DNA from: an uncultured Clostridia bacterium
Lineage (GTDB): Bacteria; Bacillota; Clostridia; TANB77; CAG-508
DNA length: 64,000 bases
NCBI GenBank assembly: GCA_934121885.1
Contig: CAKOVH010000005.1
Location: forward strand, 21,506-85,505
Reading direction: 5' to 3'
The translations under genes and the position numbers were made by a program. Positions 57,407 to 64,000 of this stretch are shown here, in pieces. Position 1 is the stretch's first letter; each line of letters starts with the position of its first letter. The notes under the pieces were generated by a model that made no database searches, was not told the DNA's origin, and saw nothing but the letters and a program-made list of their open reading frames with translations.

Positions 57407-58195
57407 TTAGAGTTCTTTAACTAACTTTTTAATAGTTTCAACAACTTCACTATGTACTTTTCCATTACTAATTATTGCACCCTTTATATCAATATCATAT
57501 CTTTGCTCTTCTCCAAATAAGTTAGTAACCTTCCCACCAGCTTCTTCAACAATTACCTTAACTGCTGCTATATCACAGTTCTTTCTTTTTGTACCTGGAA
57601 ATATTGCCAAATTAAACTCTCCAGAAGCCACACACATGCAACCTCTAATAACACTTCCTACACTTACAAAATATGTTTTCTTACCTAATTCTTTAATACT
57701 ATCATATAATCCATATTCAGCTTCAGGCCACATATCAAAATTCGAAACACTTCTCATATCATTAAGTTCATAATCATTAACTGTTATTTTTTCTCCATTT
57801 TTATATGCTCCTTCACCTTTAATAGCAGAATATAAAGTATCTGTAAATACATCATATACTACACCAACTTTAGATTCTCCATTTACAACTAAAGCTAAAG
57901 AAAATACCGCTACTGGAATATGTCTAGCATACATTGCAGTACCATCAACAGGATCACATACCCATACATAATCACTTTTTCCAAATTGTTCTTCTTCGCC
58001 ATCAACAGAATGAGCTGGAAATTTTTCTTTTACTCTATTAATTAAATATGTATTTATTTCTTTATCTGCTAAAGTAACAATGGTTTTATCTCCTTTATAA
58101 CTAGATATATCTTTAGCATTAAAATACTTTAACATTATTTTTCCCGCTTCATATGCAATTTCTTTTGCAAACTCTAAATAATCTTTATTTTCCAT
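57407..58195 (-). CDS. suhB: Inositol-monophosphatase family phosphatase
   Basis: It has the metal-binding pattern DGEEEQFG, CDPVDGTAMY and NCDIAAVKVIVEEAGGKV. The family hydrolyses inositol phosphates, histidinol phosphate or fructose bisphosphate; the substrate here is uncertain. Its composition is native, although it lies inside the tRNA-Leu island. Confidence 0.85.
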   Translation of the reverse strand: MENKDYLEFAKEIAYEAGKIMLKYFNAKDISSYKGDKTIVTLADKEINTYLINRVKEKFPAHSVDGEEEQFGKSDYVWVCDPVDGTAMYARHIPVAVFSLALVVNGESKVGVVYDVFTDTLYSAIKGEGAYKNGEKITVNDYELNDMRSVSNFDMWPEAEYGLYDSIKELGKKTYFVSVGSVIRGCMCVASGEFNLAIFPGTKRKNCDIAAVKVIVEEAGGKVTNLFGEEQRYDIDIKGAIISNGKVHSEVVETIKKLVKEL

Positions 58196-58242
58196 AATTA
58201 TACCTTCTTATAATAAAATTTCAGATTGATTTCATGTGCATC

Positions 58243-58593
58243 TTAATATTTCAAGATTTTTTGCATTCTTTTATTTTCATCACCTGTAGCACATGATACT
58301 ATTTTTATATCTTTGTTTTCTTCTCGTAACTTTTCTATTAATTTTAAAAAAACACCATGTTTTCTATATTCTTCTTCAACAAACATTTGAGAAATCCATA
58401 AAACTTCGCCATCATTTGCCCAATAGAAATATGAATATAGAATCATACCGACAGGCTTATTATCTAATTCTGCAACTAAACAATGAAATTTAGGATTATC
58501 ACAAAAATAATCTTTATCAATATTTTGTTCTAAACCATTTGTCTGTTCTGTATCATTAACATTGTTTATTACATTGTATCTTTTTTTAATCAT
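58243..58593 (-). CDS. GNAT-like acetyltransferase, probably truncated
   Basis: It retains VAELDNKPVGMILYSYFYW and ISQMFVEEEYRKHGVFLKLIEKL, the acetyl-CoA-binding region. The N-terminus is unlike a normal GNAT start, and the chain stops at the usual LKYLGF position. Its ATG overlaps the Fic fragment, which suggests a deletion joined two genes. Confidence 0.6.
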   Translation of the reverse strand: MIKKRYNVINNVNDTEQTNGLEQNIDKDYFCDNPKFHCLVAELDNKPVGMILYSYFYWANDGEVLWISQMFVEEEYRKHGVFLKLIEKLREENKDIKIVSCATGDENKRMQKILKY

Positions 58594-58900
58594 CTACAGA
58601 ATATGGATTTATATTATCAATCTCTTCATAAGCTTTATATGCATTTTTTACCTCTTGAATATCTTTTTGTTCTCCTATAACTGCTTTTCCATTTATTACA
58701 GCTTCAACTTGAAACAATGATAATTGATTATTTTCAATAGCTAAAGACGAATGTATTGACTTTATTCTTGTTTTTCTTCTCAATTCTGGAAATCTATTTA
58801 AACTTTCAAAATAGTTTGCTTCTCCTATTTTTTCCATTATGCTCGTTGCTAAATTTAACATTTTATCTGTTATTGTATATGGCGGATAATTTATTTCCAT
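58586..58900 (-). pseudogene. N-terminal fragment of a Fic protein
   Basis: Matches the Fic N-domain (IKSIHSSLAIENNQLSLFQVEAVINGKAVIG, split here as two blocks, then EVKNAYKAYEEI). It stops before the catalytic HPFxxGNGR motif. It is a remnant, cut where the GNAT fragment begins. Confidence 0.75.
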
Positions 58901-59022
58901 TTGAAACCTCCAATTTATATATGCATTAAATCATAAACTTTTTATAATATTTTTTAAAATTTTCTTAACTTACACAGAAAATTAAAAATATGTTAGGAAA
59001 ATCCGCATTTTTTATAAATTAA

Positions 59023-59056
59023 AACCTCAAGCATATCTTACGAACTGCTTGAGGTT
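59023..59056 (-). terminator. Terminator after tRNA-Leu
   Basis: AACCTCAAGCA / TGCTTGAGGTT perfect 11-base stem followed by TTTTAA on the minus strand, five bases after the tRNA end. Confidence 0.85.
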
Positions 59057-59060
59057 CTAA

Positions 59061-59148
59061 TGGTGCAGATGGCCGGAATCGAACCGGCACGGTTTATTCA
59101 ACCGCAGGATTTTAAGTCCTGTGCGTCTGCCAGTTCCGCCACATCTGC
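59061..59148 (-). tRNA. tRNA-Leu (anticodon UAA)
   Basis: The acceptor stem GCAGATG pairs with CATCTGC, then discriminator A and encoded CCA. The anticodon loop is CTTAAAA, with TAA at 59114-59112. A long variable arm follows, as in leucine tRNAs. Its 3' end is duplicated at 55748, so it is the likely integration site of the accessory island. Confidence 0.95.
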
Positions 59149-59254
59149 ATTTATATATACGTAACTGACATTGATTATTGTACTACGATAGGATGTAATT
59201 TGTCAATACAAATTTAAAATTTTTTATAAAAACTTTAATATTATTTTTACATAA

Positions 59255-59287
59255 AAAAGATACAGACAACTAAAAATCTGTATCTTT
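59255..59287 (-). terminator. Terminator after hup
   Basis: AAAGATACAGA / TCTGTATCTTT stem with a T-run on the minus strand, between hup and tRNA-Leu. Confidence 0.8.
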
Positions 59288-59319
59288 ATATGAATTCATA
59301 TAATTTATATAAATTTCAA

Positions 59320-59598
59320 TTATTTTTTATTTACTAAATCTTTTAATGCTTTTCCTGCTTTGAATACAGGTGCTTTTGAAGCTGGTATTTTGATTTCTTC
59401 TTTAGTTTGTGGGTTTCTTCCTTTTCTAGCAGCTCTTTTTCTTACTTCAAAAGATCCAAATCCAACTAATTGAACTTTATCTCCTTTTTCTAATGTTTCT
59501 GTTATAACATCGATTAATGCATTTAAAGATGCTTCTGCATTTTTCTTTGTTTCTCCAGTTTTAGCTGCCATAGCTGCGATTAATTCTGATTTGTTCAT
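59320..59598 (-). CDS. hup: DNA-binding protein HU
   Basis: A 92-residue histone-like protein. It starts [16 protein letters not shown] and has [27 protein letters not shown], the DNA-gripping arm. AGGAGGTAATG precedes the start. It shapes the nucleoid and helps recombination. Confidence 0.96.
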   Translation of the reverse strand: MNKSELIAAMAAKTGETKKNAEASLNALIDVITETLEKGDKVQLVGFGSFEVRKRAARKGRNPQTKEEIKIPASKAPVFKAGKALKDLVNKK

Positions 59599-59795
59599 TT
59601 ACATTACCTCCTATAAGATTTGAATATGTAGATTTAAAAATGCATCTACTATTATCATTATTCGCCAAAGTTAGATAAAATCCTTCTTTTTTATTTTATT
59701 TTTTCATTGTTCAGCTTAATATTAAGCTATTTTGCTTATATTTTCTTACATTTTTTGGAACTATTTAAGCATTTATTTGACATTTAGCACTAGTC

Positions 59796-61448
59796 CTAAT
59801 CCCTATATATTCCAACTATTCTAAGCATTTTGTATATTGTATGTCCATATGGAATCATAAAAATATTATCCTTTGAAAAAATTTTTAAACAAAATACTAA
59901 AATTACGTATAATATTGCGGCAATTAATAATGATAATATTGTACACAACTTTTCAGAAATAATACATAAAAGTAATTTATTTATATAAATTGCACATATT
60001 GCCATCATTATTGTAGCAATAATTGGCTTTACAATATATGAACTTATCTTTAAACCCAATTTAATATATTTGCTCATTACATACATATCTATTGTAAATG
60101 CTACCAAATGACATATTGTAGTTGAAACTGCAGCTCCTGCTGTTCCTCCTAATATAAATATTTCTGGGTTAATAGGAATTAAAATATTATTTAAGATTAG
60201 TTTAACAATTACTCCCACTCCAAGTGCTATTGCAGGAACATATGATTTTCCAAAACCTTGAAGTATTCCACTTATTGTTTGCTCTAATACAATAAATATA
60301 ATAGATGTTGCACTAACTTTTAATATAAATGCTCCAGATAATTGATTTGGAAACAGTAATTTTAAAATTGGTTCTGCAAAAACAATTAATCCCACCATAC
60401 ATGGAAGCCCTATTAAGATAGTTGTAAGCAGTGTAAATTCTATTCTTTTCTTTGCTGTATCAAAATTTCCAGTCGCTTTTGCTGATGAAACAGTAGGTAT
60501 AAGTGCTGTAATAAAAGCAATATTAAAAGACATTGGAAGAGAAACTATTGTATCTACCTTTCCGCTTAATATTCCATATTGTGCCTTTGCCGCCTCTCCT
60601 CCTAAAAAGTTTTTTAATCCTCTTATTACAGTCATTGAATCTATATTTTTATTTAATGTACCTAAAATTGGAGTTATAGACATAGGAATTGATACAGATA
60701 AAATATCTTTTATTATTCTTCTTATACCTTTATATTTATAGTTTACACTGTTTTTTACTTCCCTTGCAATTTCTTTTTTTACACTGAGATAATATCTATA
60801 TAAATAGAAAAAGCATAATATTGATGCAAGAGTAGTTGCAATATTAGCACCTGCTGCCATAACCACGGTATCTGTTCCACTTGCCATTGCGATAATTTCA
60901 ACTATAATAATCGTAAGTAATGTTTTAAATACCTGTTCAATAGACTGAGAATTTGCAGTTACTCTAACGCATTCTCTACCATTAAAATATCCCTTAATAA
61001 CGCAAATTATAGAAACAAAGAAAATTGATGGAGATAGTGCCACTAAACTCATTTCAGCCTCCGGCATTTGTAGCCAATAATTTGCTATTATATTTGCTCC
61101 CATAAAAAGAATCAAAGAACATCCAAAACCAATAAATCCAAAAGTAATAATTGCAATTTTAAATATTTTATGAGCTCCCCTATTATCACCTATTGCCACT
61201 CTTTCAGATACAAGTTTTGCAACTGCATTTGGAACTCCTATAGAAGATATTGTAAGTAATAATGCATATATTTGAAAACCACTGCTATAAATTGCATTTC
61301 CTTTATCTCCAAATCCTTCCCTATTTGTAAGGTACATTCTATAAATGAGTCCCATTGCTTTAATAAGTATTTGCGAAAGTAGTAAAATAAATACTCCCTT
61401 CATAAAACCCTGTTTTTTTATTTTTTTATCTTTTTTTAAATTTCTCAT
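59796..61448 (-). CDS. Polysaccharide/lipid II flippase, SpoVB/MurJ-like
   Basis: A 550-residue membrane protein with about 14 helices. Motifs include QILIKAMGLIYRMYLTNREGFG, SSIGVPNAVAKLVSERVA and IIGYFNGRECV-like VIKGYFNG. The pattern fits Firmicutes SpoVB/YtgP/MurJ relatives that flip lipid-linked precursors. A sporulation role (SpoVB) and vegetative MurJ cannot be separated by eye. Confidence 0.85.
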   Translation of the reverse strand: MRNLKKDKKIKKQGFMKGVFILLLSQILIKAMGLIYRMYLTNREGFGDKGNAIYSSGFQIYALLLTISSIGVPNAVAKLVSERVAIGDNRGAHKIFKIAIITFGFIGFGCSLILFMGANIIANYWLQMPEAEMSLVALSPSIFFVSIICVIKGYFNGRECVRVTANSQSIEQVFKTLLTIIIVEIIAMASGTDTVVMAAGANIATTLASILCFFYLYRYYLSVKKEIAREVKNSVNYKYKGIRRIIKDILSVSIPMSITPILGTLNKNIDSMTVIRGLKNFLGGEAAKAQYGILSGKVDTIVSLPMSFNIAFITALIPTVSSAKATGNFDTAKKRIEFTLLTTILIGLPCMVGLIVFAEPILKLLFPNQLSGAFILKVSATSIIFIVLEQTISGILQGFGKSYVPAIALGVGVIVKLILNNILIPINPEIFILGGTAGAAVSTTICHLVAFTIDMYVMSKYIKLGLKISSYIVKPIIATIMMAICAIYINKLLLCIISEKLCTILSLLIAAILYVILVFCLKIFSKDNIFMIPYGHTIYKMLRIVGIYRD

Positions 61449-61536
61449 GTTAAATCATATTGTGAAACTCTAAATTTATTCTTATTAATTTTTACAAAAA
61501 GTATTGTTTTTTTCCTTATTTTATAGGATAATATAT

Positions 61537-63921
61537 ATGTATGAATTTATTTTATTGAAAGTGGTGAAACAGTTGAAATACATAGACAAATTTTTAAAAT
61601 TTTTAAAAACTGATCGTAATACATTTGCAACATATATTTTAACATTAATAACAGGATATGTACTAATAGATAGACTTGTAGAATTAATGTTTATGATATT
61701 CACAGGAGTTTCTTATTCATATTTGGGACCTATACAATATACATTCGCATTTGCTGCTTGTATATTTGCATTTTATTTTTCCTTTGGTTCTAAATTTGCC
61801 AAAGCAGATGTAGATAAAATTAGATTTTTTAATACATATATTATATGTTTATATATCCTTTGCGTATCTGCACTTGTGCAATGGTTAAATTCTTCTGTAT
61901 GGATTGGTTTATTATCAATTCCAAACTATCCAGAGATAGTTGCAAACTTTGGATATTTATTTAGACCAGCATTTACTGCAATTTCATTATATATTCCTCT
62001 TGTTACATTTTACAAACTATTTAAATGGCTTACATTTAGTGTTAATGATGTAAAAGATATTAGAGATTCTATAGCAGATTATGGTGGAATAAGCTTAGCA
62101 GGTAAAGATGGAAATACTGGTAAATTTTCTTGCGAAGTTAAACTTTGTGTAGATACTGAAACTGGTGAAGATGTTGTAATTCCAGAATCAAAAAGATTAG
62201 AATCATTTTTAGCAGTTGGTGTTTCTGGTTCAGGTAAAACAACCATGATTTATGAACCAATGATTGCAAGAGATTTAGATAGAAAATATTTTTTTAGAGA
62301 AATTTCAAAAGAAATGGGATATACAGCATTAAAAACGGGTATTGCTACCCTAAATTGCCCATATGATAACTCATATTTGAATGAACATTTTACACTTAAC
62401 ATGATTTCACCTGTTAGTGAAAAATCTGATTTATATGAAAAGTACATGAAAAAAATGATTATAGGAAAACTTTCTGGAAAATATGTTTATAAAAATTTAG
62501 GTTTAACATATCTTTCAGCAGAACATGAATCAATCGAAAAAATGCTTAGCGTAGCTAACAACTTTAAAATACCAGTAAATATAATTGACCCAAATGACCC
62601 AAGTTCTCCTGGATTAAACCCATTTATATATTCTGACCCAATAAAAACCGGAGTTGCAATTTCATCTGTATTAAAGGGATTATTTGCAACAAGTAGACCA
62701 GATATTCAGCTTGCATTTAGAGAAAATGCAGCAATTCAAGCAATTGAAAATATATCAATACTATTAAAAGAAATGTATCCAAGGTTAAATAATAATGATT
62801 TGCCAAACTTAGAAGATTTGCTAAATATGTTAAATGACTTTTCATTAGTCCAATCTATGTGTAGTCAAATGAAAGATATTCCAGAGCTTGCTAGCAAATA
62901 TAAAATTTTAATAAAATACTTTGAAACAAACTTCTATGAAGGTGGAACAAATGTAGACCACACTCGTACATCAGTATTTACAGCATCTGCAGAATTAGAC
63001 AATTTATTAAGATACCCTGGTGTAAAATCAATATTATGTAATAGAAATAATAACTTAGACTTTGATAAAGCACTATTAGATGGTGAAATAACTCTTGTAT
63101 GTACAAGAAGAGGCGACTTAGGAGCAAATGCTCATAAAGCATTTGGAATTTTCTTCTTACTTCTAATGCAGCAATCTGTACTATCAAGACCAGGTAATGA
63201 GTCAAATAGAATACCACACTTCTTGTATATTGATGATTTTCCTGAATATCTATGTAAAGCTATTGAGCCAATTTTCACAATTTATAGAAAATACAAAGTT
63301 GGAAGTATTTTGTCAGCACAAACATTATCACAGCTTAGTGATGAAAATGGCAACTTCAAAGATGAAATTCTTGCAAACTGTGTAAACAAAGTAATATTTG
63401 GAAATGCTCTACCAGAAGATGTAAAATGGTGGCAAGATGAGTTACAAGATAAGCGTGAATGGACATGGAGTAGTTCTTATGAAACAAATCCAGAAAAAGA
63501 AAACTTTGGATATGATACAAAAGCAAATAATATCGAGTTTAAATGGAAACCAAATTATACAGCTGGAAAAATAATGGCATTAAAGTCTAAACAAATTCTA
63601 TTTAAAGTAAAAGATGATAAGGGAAAAAGCTATGTTGCAAAAGGTAAATTAGACTTCTTAGAATCAAAATATAAAGAACCTGTAAAATTAAAAGAATATA
63701 ACTTTGAAAAATTCACTAACGGAATTTCAGATTTAGAAAAAGTTAAAGAATCTTCAAAAAGTACAAGAGGAAATTTTATGAAGGCAGTTAAAGCTAATGA
63801 TCAAACTAATATAGACTTAGAAACAAATCCTATACAAATGGATCAAAGTGATTCTAAATATTTCGTAGATAATGAAGATGCAATTATATTTGATTTAAAT
63901 AAAAAGAAAAAGAATGGATAA
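61537..63921 (+). CDS. VirD4/TraG-like coupling ATPase
   Basis: Four membrane helices (roughly residues 30-180 of the long frame) precede a cytoplasmic ATPase with Walker A AVGVSGSGKTTM and Walker B-like IPHFLYIDDFPEYL. This matches the TraG/TraM-recognition family that delivers DNA or protein to conjugation machines. The start is uncertain: ATG 61537 is used, with TTG 61504 or GTG 61561 also possible. No relaxase or other transfer gene is in view. No CGG codon occurs, so it looks long resident. Confidence 0.78.
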   Translation: MYEFILLKVVKQLKYIDKFLKFLKTDRNTFATYILTLITGYVLIDRLVELMFMIFTGVSYSYLGPIQYTFAFAACIFAFYFSFGSKFAKADVDKIRFFNTYIICLYILCVSALVQWLNSSVWIGLLSIPNYPEIVANFGYLFRPAFTAISLYIPLVTFYKLFKWLTFSVNDVKDIRDSIADYGGISLAGKDGNTGKFSCEVKLCVDTETGEDVVIPESKRLESFLAVGVSGSGKTTMIYEPMIARDLDRKYFFREISKEMGYTALKTGIATLNCPYDNSYLNEHFTLNMISPVSEKSDLYEKYMKKMIIGKLSGKYVYKNLGLTYLSAEHESIEKMLSVANNFKIPVNIIDPNDPSSPGLNPFIYSDPIKTGVAISSVLKGLFATSRPDIQLAFRENAAIQAIENISILLKEMYPRLNNNDLPNLEDLLNMLNDFSLVQSMCSQMKDIPELASKYKILIKYFETNFYEGGTNVDHTRTSVFTASAELDNLLRYPGVKSILCNRNNNLDFDKALLDGEITLVCTRRGDLGANAHKAFGIFFLLLMQQSVLSRPGNESNRIPHFLYIDDFPEYLCKAIEPIFTIYRKYKVGSILSAQTLSQLSDENGNFKDEILANCVNKVIFGNALPEDVKWWQDELQDKREWTWSSSYETNPEKENFGYDTKANNIEFKWKPNYTAGKIMALKSKQILFKVKDDKGKSYVAKGKLDFLESKYKEPVKLKEYNFEKFTNGISDLEKVKESSKSTRGNFMKAVKANDQTNIDLETNPIQMDQSDSKYFVDNEDAIIFDLNKKKKNG

Positions 63922-63923
63922 AC

Positions 63924-64000
63924 TGAAATGCACCCCATTTAGTAGACATAGAAAAAAGAATCTATGTTAAAATACTAAATGGAGGTGTATTTTTATGGCT
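63924..64000 (+). mobile_element. Left end of an insertion sequence (IS3/IS150-like), partial
   Basis: TGCACCCCATTTAGTAGACA resembles the IS150-type terminus. TACTAAATGGAGGTGTA further in is its near-inverse, and GGAGGTG leads to ATG at 63995, where a transposase would begin. Only two codons are in the window. It starts three bases after the coupling-ATPase stop. Confidence 0.5.

Noticed and set aside
1..64000. CRISPR array or rRNA genes
   Set aside because: No regularly spaced direct repeats and no rRNA-like stretches were found.

Overview
The window is chromosomal DNA from a strongly AT-rich, endospore-forming bacterium of the class Clostridia (Bacillota). Nearly every gene has an AGGAGG-type ribosome site. 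Sporulation genes are present (spoIVFA/spoIVFB-like pair, bofA, yyaC, dpaA, a SpoVB-type flippase), as are Firmicutes-type gene orders (rlmN-prpC-prkC-rsgA-rpe, murT-gatD, yaaL-bofA) and a clostridial type IV pilus locus. Species cannot be named from the sequence.

Layout. 1-8 kb: addB (runs off the left edge), an OGG-type glycosylase, yitT, a radical SAM protein, rnc, rpe, rsgA. 8-16 kb: prkC, prpC, rlmN, gatD, murT, an EctB-like aminotransferase. 16-26 kb: aspS, rpsR-ssb-rpsF, the SpoIVFB/SpoIVFA pair, yyaC, a CtpE-like P-type ATPase, bofA, yaaL. 26-33 kb: serS, engB, a GC-rich foreign-looking gene, a DUF951 gene, gltX, RNase J, a ROK kinase. 33.6-42.7 kb: type IV pilus cluster. 43-54 kb: uppP, dpaA, ppa, murE-dapF, a trans-sulfuration enzyme, a deacetylase, a second GC-rich gene and a class B sortase. 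54-59 kb: accessory island ending at tRNA-Leu, with decayed integrase, regulator, Fic and GNAT genes and two type I toxin-antitoxin loci. 59-64 kb: HU, a SpoVB/MurJ flippase, a VirD4/TraG-like ATPase and the left end of an insertion sequence.

Main discovery. Four conserved genes (addB, gatD, yyaC, dpaA) are each split by a +1 shift, dpaA twice. All five breakpoints are in-frame CGG codons followed by A or T. Skipping the C restores the family sequence with a glycine codon (GGA or GGT) exactly where the frame must change. I scanned every CGG string on both strands. No other CGG is in frame in any gene of native composition, so CGG is never read as arginine there. The only in-frame CGG codons elsewhere are in two genes that look horizontally acquired (28156-28446 and 54916-55506). 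The simplest reading is that this organism has no ordinary CGG-decoding tRNA and that CGG works as an efficient +1 frameshift codon, or that CGGA/CGGT is read as a four-base glycine codon.

Secondary discoveries are an Fst/par-like type I toxin-antitoxin locus with an unannotated 29-residue TTG-start toxin (56.08-56.40 kb), a second convergent type I locus (57.05-57.38 kb), a tRNA-Leu-derived att-like repeat bounding the island, and a ~110 bp palindrome between serS and engB.
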